Source of the DNA: Verrucomicrobiota bacterium
GTDB taxonomy: Bacteria; Verrucomicrobiota; Verrucomicrobiia; Opitutales; Opitutaceae
Direction of reading: 5' to 3'
NCBI GenBank assembly: GCA_016235555.1
Contig: JACRKC010000055.1
Location: 1-64,000, forward strand
Length of the DNA stretch: 64,000 bases
A model generated the notes under the pieces. The model was not told where the DNA came from and made no database searches. It saw nothing but the letters and a program-made list of their open reading frames with translations. A program made the position numbers and the translations under genes. Shown here piece after piece: positions 32,109 through 40,040 of the stretch. How positions within the stretch are numbered: the stretch's first letter is position 1; the number at the start of each line of letters is the position of its first letter.

Positions 32109-33779
32109 TTATTCCTTCTTCGACGCCTCGTCGAGGATGTCGCCGAGGTTCATCATGTCGTTGCTGACATTCCGATTCAGCGCCTCGTAGGCCGAGGTCT
32201 CGGCGGCGAGCTGCTCCGAGGAGTAGTTCGCAGCCTTGATCGAGAGGCCGAGGCGGCGCTCTTCGCGATCGATCTTGATCACGCGGGCGCTGACCTGCTG
32301 GCCGGGCTTGAGCACGTCCTTCACCTTGTCGATGCGCTCCTCGCTGATCTGCGAGATGTGCACGAGGCCGTCGATGCCATCCTTCAGCTCGATGAACGCG
32401 CCGAACGACGTGATCTTGGTCACGTTGCCCTGCACGACGTCGCCGATCTTGAAGAACGCGTCGATGTCGGTCCACGGATCGGTCGCGAGCTGCTTCATGC
32501 CGAGGCTGATGCGCTGCTGCTGCGCGTCGACGTCGAGCACGATCGCATCCACTTCGTCGCCCTTCTTGAGGACTTCGGAGGGGTAGTTGACCTTGCGCGT
32601 CCACGACATGTCGGAGACGTGCACCATGCCGTCGATGCCCTCTTCGAGTTCGATGAAGGCGCCGTAGGTGGTCATGTTGCGGACCTTGCCGCGCACGCGG
32701 GCACCGATCGGGTAGTTGTGGCGGACCATGTCCCACGGATTCGGCTCCAGCTGACGCAGGCCGAGCGAGATCTTCTGCTCTTCCTTCTGGATGCCGAGCA
32801 CGACCGCATCGAGCTCCTGACCGACCTTGAGCAGTTCGGAGGGCTTGGTGATGCGTTTGGTCCAGGACATCTCGGTGATGTGCACGAGGCCCTCGACGCC
32901 GGGCTCGAGTTCGATGAATGCACCGTAGGGCACGAGGTTGACGACCTTGCCGTGAACCTTGGCGCCGACGGGGAACTTGCGGTCGATCTCGTCCCACGGA
33001 TTTTTCGTGGTCTGCTTGAGGCCGAGGGAAACGCGTTCCTTCTCGCGGTTGACCTCGATGATCATGACCTGGATTTCCTCGCCCTGCTTCACCATTTCGC
33101 TCGGGTGCGAGATGCGGCCCCAGCTCATGTCGGTGATATGGAGGAGACCGTCCATGCCGTCGAGGTCGATGAACGCACCGAAATCGGTGATGTTCTTCAC
33201 GACGCCCTTGCGGACCTGGCCGGGCTGGATCGAGTCGAGGAGGTTGCGGCGCTTTTCGGTGCGCTGCTGCTCGATGAGCTCGCGACGGGAGAGCACCACG
33301 TTCTGGCGCTCGAGATTGATTTTGAGAACCTTGAAATCGTAGGTCTGGCCCACGTATTGGTCGAGGTTCTTGGGGGGCTGGATGTCGATGTGCGACGCCG
33401 GCATGAACGCATCGACACCGATGCTGATGATGAGGCCGCCCTTGACCTTGGCCTTGACGCGACCGGTGGCGACGGAGCCCTCGGGGAACTTGGTCAGGAT
33501 GTTATCCCAGTTCTTCTTTTGCTCGGCCTTGTCGAACGACAGCACGGGGGCGCCGGACTTGTCCTCGAGTTTTTCGACCATCACTTCGATGGTGGAGCCG
33601 ATCTGGAGTTCGCCGATGTCGATGAACTCGTTGGCGGGGATGACGCCTTCGGATTTGCCGCCGATGTCGACGACTACTTCGTTCTGGCGGATTTCGGTGA
33701 TGGTGCCCGGGACGATGGCGCCTTCCTTAAGCTTGTCGAAGGACGACTGCGCGAGCAGCTCTTGCATGACTGAACTCAT
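32109..33779 (-). CDS. rpsA: 30S ribosomal protein S1
   Basis: This 556-residue protein consists of six S1 RNA-binding domains (about 22-95, 108-175, 193-263, 278-350, 363-437, 450-522), matching bacterial S1 of the six-domain type. The third to sixth share the strong pattern 'G.V..I..YGAFIELE.G..GL.H.S..SW...'. S1 binds mRNA on the small subunit and helps to unwind and place leaders that lack a strong Shine-Dalgarno sequence. That is relevant here because nearly all starts in this window lack one. It is a single gene with its own terminator. Confidence 0.97.
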   Translation of the reverse strand: MSSVMQELLAQSSFDKLKEGAIVPGTITEIRQNEVVVDIGGKSEGVIPANEFIDIGELQIGSTIEVMVEKLEDKSGAPVLSFDKAEQKKNWDNILTKFPEGSVATGRVKAKVKGGLIISIGVDAFMPASHIDIQPPKNLDQYVGQTYDFKVLKINLERQNVVLSRRELIEQQRTEKRRNLLDSIQPGQVRKGVVKNITDFGAFIDLDGMDGLLHITDMSWGRISHPSEMVKQGEEIQVMIIEVNREKERVSLGLKQTTKNPWDEIDRKFPVGAKVHGKVVNLVPYGAFIELEPGVEGLVHITEMSWTKRITKPSELLKVGQELDAVVLGIQKEEQKISLGLRQLEPNPWDMVRHNYPIGARVRGKVRNMTTYGAFIELEEGIDGMVHVSDMSWTRKVNYPSEVLKKGDEVDAIVLDVDAQQQRISLGMKQLATDPWTDIDAFFKIGDVVQGNVTKITSFGAFIELKDGIDGLVHISQISEERIDKVKDVLKPGQQVSARVIKIDREERRLGLSIKAANYSSEQLAAETSAYEALNRNVSNDMMNLGDILDEASKKE

Positions 33780-34008
33780 AACGGAAAAACCGGCCGCCGC
33801 CGCCTGCTCCCAGCGCCGTCAGACCGGTGATGACCCCGCCGTGAAGCGAGGCCGTTTGGTTGATGGTTGCACTGACGTGAATGGCCGACGGGAGCATCGC
33901 GGCGACGCCGACCAGACCGATACCAACTGCCGCGAAGGGTCAGAGTCCGGCGCCGCGCAGTCCGTCGCAAGCCGAAATATGGACAATTTTCCGCACCAGC
34001 GACGGCGC

Positions 34009-34479
34009 CTATTTCGCCGGCGCAGACGGCGACTCGACCTGGGGTTTCCTGAGCTGACCGAAGAGGCTGGCGTAAAGTCCGTGGTCACGAAGAGGTTGCC
34101 GGGTGCCGGCAGCACCGATCGCCAGCCCGCCCTCCAGCGATTCACGCAACCAGATCGTCACTTCCGTTTCCTTGGGGCCGAGGTCGGTCAGGCGGATTTC
34201 CACGGTGAGCTGGCGGGCGTTGCGTGTCGCGTCACCGGGTTGAATCGGGCTGAACGCCTCGACGATCCCCTGCGCCTCGGCCGATCGCGACAATTGAAAG
34301 CCGAGGCGTTTCAGCGTGGTCTGCGTCTGGTGATAAACATCCCGTCTGGCACCCGGCACGATCTCCGTCCTGCCGGGGAAGTCGCCGAAGCGATCGCGGA
34401 CTCCCGACGAAACCGCTTCGCAGCCAGCGAGGCCGAGGAAGGTGAACAGCAGCGAAAGGACGGCGGCGGCGCGAGACAT
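34009..34479 (-). CDS. Predicted lipoprotein, unknown function
   Basis: This 156-residue protein starts with a lipoprotein signal peptide whose lipobox 'LAGC' places the lipidated Cys at about residue 20. The longer frame upstream lacks signal character and overlaps the aguA end, so ATG 34479 is chosen. The mature part (about 20-156) looks like a small alpha/beta domain ('DVYHQTQTTLKRLGFQLSRS', then three strands such as 'QLTVEIRLTDLGPKETEVTIWL') and ends in a Pro/Ser-rich tail. This pattern recalls small periplasmic DUF domains that sense or scaffold in the outer membrane, but I cannot name the family. It lies 11 bases after aguA on the same strand. Confidence 0.7.
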   Translation of the reverse strand: MSRAAAVLSLLFTFLGLAGCEAVSSGVRDRFGDFPGRTEIVPGARRDVYHQTQTTLKRLGFQLSRSAEAQGIVEAFSPIQPGDATRNARQLTVEIRLTDLGPKETEVTIWLRESLEGGLAIGAAGTRQPLRDHGLYASLFGQLRKPQVESPSAPAK

Positions 34480-34490
34480 GACGGTGTGGA

Positions 34491-35561
34491 TCAGGCGGGT
34501 TGTTGTTGCGAAATACAGTGCAGGGTGCCGAGGCCCCGGATCAAGTCGCTGCAATCGACCGGCACAATCTCACGACCGGGGAAGCAGCCGCCGAGCACCT
34601 CGCACGCCCCGGCATCGCGGCGCGGCTGGCGGAAGGTGGGCACGAGCACGGCCGCGTTGATGATCAGAAAATTCGCGTAGCTCGCCGGCAGCCGCTGACC
34701 GGCGCCATGACAAGCCCGCGGCATGGGCAGCTCGACGATCCGAAAGCGTTTCCCATCAGCGCCGCGTAAGCTCGCCAGGCGCTCCCGGTTTGCCCGAAGC
34801 GCACCGTAATTCGCGTCACGCGAATTCGGTTCGACTGCGGTCACGATGCCATCGGTCGCAAAAAAGCGGCTCAAGTCGTCGATATGACCGTCGGTGTCGT
34901 CTCCCGCGATGCCGTCGCCCAGCCAGTGCACGCGCCTCACGCCGAGCATCTCCCGCAACGCGCGTTCGATCCCGGGCTTGGTGAGCGTCGGATTGCGATT
35001 CGGATTGAGCAGGCACGACTCGGTGGTGAGCAGATCCCCCGCCCCGTTCACGTCGATCGACCCGCCTTCGAGCACCATCGCGCGGGTGAAACGCCGCAGC
35101 TGGAGTTTCGCCGCAATGCGTCGGGGGATGGCGTTGTCGGCACCATAGGGAGGATATTTGCCGCCCCACGCGTTGTAGGTCCAGTCGGTCACCGCGACTT
35201 CCCGGGTGCGGTCGTTCTTCACGAAGATCGGACCGTGGTCGCGGCACCACGCGTCGTTGGTCGGGTGGGTGAAAAATTCGACGCGCGCGAGATCGGCCCC
35301 CGCTCGCGCACACAGCGTCTGGGCGCGTGGCTGGAGCTTCGCGCCGCAATTGATGCGCACCCGTTCGAAACGCGAAATGCGCGCGACGATTTCGGCGAAC
35401 TTCCCCGGGATGAGCCGGAAATTACCCGGCCACGTCGCGCGTCGATGCGGCCAGGAGAGCCAGATCGCCTCCTGCGGCTCCCATTCGGCAGGAAATCGGA
35501 AACCGATTTCGTCAGGCGACGCTGCGCGTCGCGGGAATGCAATGGAGGGTTTCAGTGGCAC
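34491..35561 (-). CDS. aguA: Agmatine deiminase
   Basis: Agmatine deiminase hydrolyses agmatine to N-carbamoylputrescine and ammonia, a step of arginine-derived polyamine synthesis. The protein has 356 residues (usual 340-375) of the bacterial peptidylarginine-deiminase family. It shows 'NDAWCRDHGP' (102-111), 'DDTDGHIDDL' with the catalytic His, and the terminal active-site Cys C349 in 'GTLHCISQQQ'. It starts at GTG 35561. The next enzyme of the pathway is encoded 34 bases upstream (35596-36495) and probably shares its transcript. Confidence 0.93.
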   Translation of the reverse strand: MPLKPSIAFPRRAASPDEIGFRFPAEWEPQEAIWLSWPHRRATWPGNFRLIPGKFAEIVARISRFERVRINCGAKLQPRAQTLCARAGADLARVEFFTHPTNDAWCRDHGPIFVKNDRTREVAVTDWTYNAWGGKYPPYGADNAIPRRIAAKLQLRRFTRAMVLEGGSIDVNGAGDLLTTESCLLNPNRNPTLTKPGIERALREMLGVRRVHWLGDGIAGDDTDGHIDDLSRFFATDGIVTAVEPNSRDANYGALRANRERLASLRGADGKRFRIVELPMPRACHGAGQRLPASYANFLIINAAVLVPTFRQPRRDAGACEVLGGCFPGREIVPVDCSDLIRGLGTLHCISQQQPA

Positions 35562-35595
35562 TGATTTTTCTTCGGCCGGGGCCCGCGCAGCGGGC

Positions 35596-36495
35596 TTAAG
35601 GAATCGCGCGGCGCAATTCCTGATCGATGAACCGCTTGGTCAGGTCGCCGTAGGCGTCGATCCGGCGGTCGCGCAGAAAGGGCCAGTGCGTGCGCGTGGC
35701 ATCGACGTGGCCCAAATCGAGTGTCGCAAGCAGGATCTCCTCGCGGCTGGTGCTTGCCTTCGCGAGCAGTTCACCGCTCGTGCCGGCCACGAAACTCCGC
35801 CCCCAGAACTCGAGGCCGTCGCCACCGACCGGGCGCTCGCGGCCGATGCGATTGGCGACGGCGACGTAGCAGCCATTGGCGACGGCATGGGCGCGTTGGA
35901 TTGTTTCCCACGCACTGTGCTGCTTCGCGCCGTGCGCCCGCTTTTCCTTCGGGTGCCAGCCGATGGCGGTCGGATAGAGAAGAATCTCCGCGCCTTGGAG
36001 CGCCGTGAGTCGCGCGCCCTCGGGAAACCACTGATCCCAACAGATGAGGACCCCGATTTTGCCGAAGGCCGTCTGCCACGCGCGAAAGCCGGTGTCGCCG
36101 GGCGTGAAATAGAATTTCTCGTAGTAGAGCGGATCGTCCGGGATGTGCATCTTCCGGTAGCGACCGAGCAGACGGCCGTCGGCATCGATGATCACGGCGG
36201 TGTTGTGGTAGAGGCCGGCGGAGCGCTTCTCAAACAGCGACGCGATCACGACCACACCGTGTTTTTTGGCGAGCGCCTGAAACGCGTCCGTGCTGGGACC
36301 GGGAATCGGCTCGGCGAGCGCGAAATTCGCGTGCTCCTCGCTCTGGCAGAAATACGGCGAGCGGAAGAGCTCCTGCGTGCAGACGAGGTTGGCGCCCTTT
36401 TTCGCGGCCCGCTCCGCAAGCGCGAGCGCTTTCGCGAGATTCGCGGCGGGATCGGCGGCGCAGGCGTGCTGCAGGAGGGCGAGCGTGACTTTCAC
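35596..36495 (-). CDS. aguB: N-carbamoylputrescine amidase
   Basis: AguB hydrolyses N-carbamoylputrescine to putrescine, carbon dioxide and ammonia. The nitrilase-fold triad is visible in the 299-residue protein as E42 ('CTQELF'), K115 ('YRKMHIPDD') and C152 ('LICWDQWFPE'), with the family-specific 'EKFYFTPGD'. GTG 36495 is preferred; GTG 36504 would add three residues and abut a REP hairpin. With aguA it completes the conversion of agmatine to putrescine. No arginine decarboxylase gene is in the window. Confidence 0.93.
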   Translation of the reverse strand: MKVTLALLQHACAADPAANLAKALALAERAAKKGANLVCTQELFRSPYFCQSEEHANFALAEPIPGPSTDAFQALAKKHGVVVIASLFEKRSAGLYHNTAVIIDADGRLLGRYRKMHIPDDPLYYEKFYFTPGDTGFRAWQTAFGKIGVLICWDQWFPEGARLTALQGAEILLYPTAIGWHPKEKRAHGAKQHSAWETIQRAHAVANGCYVAVANRIGRERPVGGDGLEFWGRSFVAGTSGELLAKASTSREEILLATLDLGHVDATRTHWPFLRDRRIDAYGDLTKRFIDQELRRAIP

Positions 36496-36504
36496 GGCGA
36501 TCAC

Positions 36505-36530
36505 AGCGCGTTGGGGGCAACGCGCTCCAC
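36505..36530 (-). repeat. GTGGA-foot REP hairpin, copy 4
   Basis: On the minus strand this is GTGGAGCGCGTTG-cccc-CAACGCGCT, identical to 14170-14195. It occupies the whole gap between hisG and aguB. Confidence 0.7.
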
Positions 36531-36531
36531 C

Positions 36532-37416
36532 TCAATACACGACCTTGTTCAGCGGATATTCGACGATACCCTCGGCGCCGAGCGCCTTGAGCTGCGGGAT
36601 GATTTCGCGGCAGACGCTCTCGTCGATGATGGTTTCGAGCGCGATCCAGTCGGGGGAACTCAGCGGTGAGATGGTCGGATTGCGCAGGGCGGGCAGCGCC
36701 TGCACGACGGCCTCGAGCGATTTTTTCGGCAGATTCATCTTCAAGCCGACCTTGCTCTCGGCCTCGAGCGCTCCGCGCAGGAGCAGCGCGATGGTCTCGA
36801 TTTTCTTGCGCTTCGCAGGATTGGCCCAGCTCGCCTTGTTGGCGATGAGCTTCGTGTTGGTCTCGAGCAGCGTCTCGACGATCCGCAGTTTGTTCGCACG
36901 CAGCGAACTGCCGGTCTCGGTGATGTCGACGATGGCGTCGACGAGGTCGGGCACCTTCACCTCGGTGGCCCCCCAGGAGAACTCGACGTCGACCTTCACG
37001 CCCTTCTGTTCGAAGAAGCGCTTCGTGGTCTGGATCAACTCGGTGGCGACGCGTTTGCCGGCAAGGTCGGCGGCCGATTTGACCGGCGAGGCCTCGGGCA
37101 CACAGAGCACCCAGCGGGACTTCTGCGTCGACGCCTTGCTGTAGATCAAGTCGCAGACATCGACGACATCCGACTGGTTTTCGAGCACCCAGTCGTGCCC
37201 GGTGAGGCCGCAGTCGAAGAAGCCGTGTTCGACATAGCGGCTGACCTCCTGGGCGCGGATGAAGCGGCCGTCGAGTTCGGGGTCATCGATGGAGGGCCGA
37301 TAGCTGCGGGAGCTGGTCGTGATCTTCCAGCCGGCTTTGGCGAAGAGATTCTTGGTGGATTCCTCGAGGCTGCCCTTGGGCAGGCCGAGCATCAGGAGTG
37401 GCGCGCGGTCAGACAC
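36532..37416 (-). CDS. hisG: ATP phosphoribosyltransferase HisG (long form)
   Basis: HisG joins ATP and phosphoribosyl pyrophosphate in the first step of histidine synthesis. '[16 protein letters not shown]' near the start and '[20 protein letters not shown]' (PRPP-binding region) identify it. The roughly 70-residue C-terminal regulatory domain is present, so it is the long, feedback-inhibited form that needs no HisZ. The start is uncertain: GTG 37416 (294 residues) is chosen. ATG 37392 would begin right at the conserved 'MLGLPKGSL', and TTG 37455 is also possible. It is divergent from the response regulator gene at 37513. No other his genes are adjacent. Confidence 0.93.
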   Translation of the reverse strand: MSDRAPLLMLGLPKGSLEESTKNLFAKAGWKITTSSRSYRPSIDDPELDGRFIRAQEVSRYVEHGFFDCGLTGHDWVLENQSDVVDVCDLIYSKASTQKSRWVLCVPEASPVKSAADLAGKRVATELIQTTKRFFEQKGVKVDVEFSWGATEVKVPDLVDAIVDITETGSSLRANKLRIVETLLETNTKLIANKASWANPAKRKKIETIALLLRGALEAESKVGLKMNLPKKSLEAVVQALPALRNPTISPLSSPDWIALETIIDESVCREIIPQLKALGAEGIVEYPLNKVVY

Positions 37417-37467
37417 GGGGCCAAAGCACACCGCGACGCAGGGCGCTTCAAGCAATTTTCGCGCAGG

Positions 37468-37496
37468 TTGACATCACCTTCCGCCAACTGCAAAAC
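37468..37496 (+). promoter_or_regulatory. Possible sigma-70 promoter of the OmpR-type regulator
   Basis: A perfect TTGACA (37468-37473) is followed after 17 bases by a weak -10, CAAAAC (37491-37496). The start codon is at 37513, which would give a very short leader. The -10 match is poor, so this is tentative. Confidence 0.35.
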
Positions 37497-37512
37497 ACGG
37501 GCGCAGTCGTTC

Positions 37513-38280
37513 ATGCCCACCGCCACCCCCACCCGCGCCGAACCGAAGCCGCTCATCGTCATCGTCGAGGATGAAGTGGAACTCGCCGCGCTCATCGCGC
37601 AGCACCTCGAACGCGCCGGGATGAACACGCAGATCTGCAACCGCGCCGCCCACGCGTTCCGCTTCCTCAGGAAAAACTACGCCAACCTGCTCCTGCTCGA
37701 CATCACGCTGCCCGACCAATCGGGTTTTTCGCTGCTGGAGGACCTCAAGAAAGCCGACGTCGGCGTGCCGGTGATTTTTCTCACGGGCAGCATCGAGGAG
37801 ACGAGCAAGGTCAAAGGCCTCGACATGGGGGGCGACGACTACGTGACGAAGCCGTTCAGCTATGCCGAACTCACCGCGCGCATCCGCGCCGTGCTGCGGC
37901 GCACCGAGAACAAGGCGGATCTCAACGTGACGAAGAACGTGCGCATCAGCGACGAGCCGTTCGACTTCTGCGGGGCGCGGATCACGCCCGAGCGGCTGGA
38001 GATTTCCTTCGCGGATGACGTGACCTTGAAGCTGGGGCGGAAGGAACTCGGCATCCTCGCCTACCTCAATGCGCATGCCGGCCAGGTGATCACGCGCAAG
38101 GCGCTCATCCATTCCGTGTGGGGCATCCACGCCGACGTGAAGAGCCGTTCGCTCGACCAATATATCGTGAAAGTGCGCGAGCTGTTTTCGGCGCACGGGC
38201 TCGACTTGAACGCGTTCCGCACCGTGCATGGCATCGGCTACATCTTCGACCCAAAAGGCGTATCGAAGGAAGGGCGATAA
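37513..38280 (+). CDS. OmpR/PhoB-family response regulator
   Basis: This 255-residue protein has a receiver domain (about 13-128) with acidic pocket 'VEDE', phospho-acceptor D63 ('LLLDITLPD'), T91 and K113 ('DYVTKPFS'). The winged-helix DNA-binding domain (about 150-250) has the 'SLDQYIVKVRELF' recognition region. The longer frame upstream is the shadow of hisG; ATG 37513 starts just before the receiver. No histidine kinase gene is adjacent, so it is an orphan here. The promoter targets are unknown. Confidence 0.9.
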   Translation: MPTATPTRAEPKPLIVIVEDEVELAALIAQHLERAGMNTQICNRAAHAFRFLRKNYANLLLLDITLPDQSGFSLLEDLKKADVGVPVIFLTGSIEETSKVKGLDMGGDDYVTKPFSYAELTARIRAVLRRTENKADLNVTKNVRISDEPFDFCGARITPERLEISFADDVTLKLGRKELGILAYLNAHAGQVITRKALIHSVWGIHADVKSRSLDQYIVKVRELFSAHGLDLNAFRTVHGIGYIFDPKGVSKEGR

Positions 38281-38285
38281 GTCTT

Positions 38286-38396
38286 ATACCAGTTACGGCG
38301 CGCTTTGAGACTCCTGATCTTGTCGGCCCGCCCGGTGGGCGGGCTGCCCGGCCACCGGCCGGGCCTACAGTCTCAAAAACGCACCGTAACTGGTAT
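38286..38396. repeat. Paired REP palindrome, TACCA-ended family, copy 3
   Basis: Outer 17-bp arms (ATACCAGTTACGG... and its complement, one mismatch), inner TTTGAGACT/AGTCTCAAA arms, and the GGCCGGGCCTAC core shared with copies at 184-290 and 26992-27094. It begins five bases after the regulator stop codon. Confidence 0.75.
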
Positions 38397-38476
38397 TACC
38401 AAACGCCCGGCGGACGCGGATTTTCCCCGGTGGGGCGGGATGGCCGAACTCGGCCGCATGGTGGCAGTGGAAAATC

Positions 38477-38502
38477 GGCGGGGTTCGACGACCCCGCCCT
38501 AC
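38477..38502 (-). repeat. REP hairpin with GTAG foot
   Basis: On the minus strand: GTAG, then GGCGGGGT-cgtcga-ACCCCGCC. It is followed at about 38525-38555 by a weaker GTGGCAGGGGC-type palindrome just behind the exonuclease gene. Confidence 0.65.
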
Positions 38503-38557
38503 AAATCCCCGAGCCTGCGTCCAAAAGGCCCACGGGCTGGAAAGCCCCTGCCACGCC

Positions 38558-39439
38558 TCAGAACAACTCCGGCTGGCCGTAGCGCTGGCGGGCCTCGACG
38601 AGCGTGCCGCGCATTTCGAACGATTCCAGCAACCGGAACAACTCCGGGGGATTCGCCGCCGGTTTCTCGGCTGGCACGGTGGGCAGCGCAAGGTTGAGCG
38701 TGGTGAGACGCAGGTTCAGGCGCAGACGATCGGCGTCGGCGGCGACGGCTGCGCGAAACCGGTCCGGCTTCAATCCAGCCGCGTGGGCGATCACGCCTTC
38801 GAGCGTCTTGAACTCGGCGAGCCATTTCGCGGCGGTCTTCGGGCCGACGCCGTCGATGCCGGGAATGTTGTCCGAGGTGTCGCCGATGAGCGCGAGGTAG
38901 TCCGCGATCTGCGTGGGCGGCACGCCGAATTTCTCCGCCACGCCCGCCGCATCGAGGAGGCGCCAGCCGAGCTTCGGATTGGCCGACGGCGGCGGGAGCA
39001 TGATCTTGATCCGGTCATCCACGACCTGCGCAAAATCCTTGTCGGAGCTGACGATCAGCACGTCGTGTCCGGCACGCGCGAAAGCCACGGCCTGCGAGGC
39101 GAGCAGGTCGTCGCTTTCGACGCCGTGCTGCTCGATGCCGACCAGTCCCATGGCGCGGGTGAGCGCTTTGACCGGTTCAATCTGCTGACGCAGCGCCTCG
39201 GGCATCTCGGCGCGCTGGGCCTTGTATTCCGGGTGCAGCGCCAACCGGTCCTGCGCGCCGCCAAGATCAAAAAAAACGAGGGTCGCCTCAGGCTTTTCCT
39301 GGTCGGCGAGTTTCCAGAGGCCTTTGACCCAGCCGTGCAGCGCACCGGTCGGGAAGCCGTCGGCGCGCGTCAGCTCCGGGAGCGCGAAATAGCAGCGATA
39401 GATCAGATTGAAGCCGTCAACGAGGAGCCACTTGGACAT
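38558..39439 (-). CDS. Stand-alone 5'-3' exonuclease (Pol I N-terminal domain type)
   Basis: This 293-residue protein has the FEN/PIN-like 5' nuclease fold found at the N-terminus of DNA polymerase I, without a polymerase part. It begins 'WLLVDGFNLIYRCYFAL'. The acidic metal-binding cluster is visible ('VFFDLGG', 'GVESDDLLAS', 'IVSSDKDFAQ'), followed by the helix-hairpin-helix segment 'GIDGVGPKTAAKWL'. It is similar in kind to ExoIX/Xni or plastid-type exonucleases and probably removes RNA primers or flaps. ATG 39439 is chosen over the longer frame because the fold starts there. Confidence 0.87.
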   Translation of the reverse strand: MSKWLLVDGFNLIYRCYFALPELTRADGFPTGALHGWVKGLWKLADQEKPEATLVFFDLGGAQDRLALHPEYKAQRAEMPEALRQQIEPVKALTRAMGLVGIEQHGVESDDLLASQAVAFARAGHDVLIVSSDKDFAQVVDDRIKIMLPPPSANPKLGWRLLDAAGVAEKFGVPPTQIADYLALIGDTSDNIPGIDGVGPKTAAKWLAEFKTLEGVIAHAAGLKPDRFRAAVAADADRLRLNLRLTTLNLALPTVPAEKPAANPPELFRLLESFEMRGTLVEARQRYGQPELF

Positions 39440-39578
39440 GGGAGCGGGTGATTCGATTGCATCCTCCGCGATCCGGAGGGCAAGGGAGGACACGTCGTCG
39501 TCAGGCGGCTCGCAACGACAAACACGGGCGACCGGATCCGGTAACACGGCTTTCCGGTTTGGTTTCGTAACGGGTGTG

Positions 39579-39708
39579 ACTCAAACTGAGGCCAGCGATT
39601 TGTCGCGGCGGTCTATGACCGACTGCCGTCGAAGCACGGCTGGCGGTTCGTCGGCGGTCGTAGACCGCCGCTACAGCCAAGGCCTTCGGAACTGACCTCA
39701 GTTTGAGT
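39579..39708. repeat. BIME with ACTCAAACTGAGG outer arms
   Basis: Perfect 13-bp outer arms (ACTCAAACTGAGG / CCTCAGTTTGAGT) enclose the same GCGGCGGTC...GACCGCCGCTAC hairpin pair as the elements at 14247-14387 and 60592-60724. Confidence 0.75.
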
Positions 39709-39709
39709 T

Positions 39710-39847
39710 ATACCAACGGCTGCTGAAGAATGGACTATTGGGTCGCGTGGGTAGGTCGGGGTTTATCCCCGACGCCTGCGGTCGGACGATGTCGGGCGTA
39801 AAGCCCGACCTACGGCTGACGTCCCAAATATCAACAGCCATTGGTAT
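39710..39847. repeat. BIME, TACCAAC-ended family, copy 4 with different core
   Basis: Ends ATACCAACGGCTG and its complement (one mismatch) as in the family, but the core is GTAG-GTCGGGG-ttta-TCCCCGAC paired with GTCGGGCGTAAAGCCCGAC-CTAC. It starts one base after the previous element, so two repeats are stacked. Confidence 0.75.
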
Positions 39848-40040
39848 TACACTCTTTCGTAGCTGTAGGTCAGCTCGCTGGCCTGCGCGGTTTGGCGCGC
39901 GCCAGCGCGCTGGCCTGCGCGGGAACAATTGGTGCATTCAAACCGGAAAGCCGTGGACCCGGCAATGGCGCACGCGACGGTGTGCGCCTCACCTTTCGTC
40001 AGGCCAACGAGGCGGGGCGCCTCGTCCACGTTGTCAGCCC

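Larger units (their letters stand above)
39440..40040. other. Repeat-rich intergenic region
   Basis: This 601-base stretch has no gene. It contains two adjoining paired palindromes (39579-39708 and 39710-39847), then a GC-rich segment with CAGCGCGCTGGCCTGCGCGG phrases, and a perfect hairpin (ACGAGGCG-ggg-CGCCTCGT, 40007-40025) just behind the giant Ig-protein gene that lacks a T-run. The first 140 bases are featureless. Confidence 0.6.

Noticed and set aside
36666-36848. Short plus-strand frames across hisG
   Set aside because: They are shadows of hisG with no features of their own.
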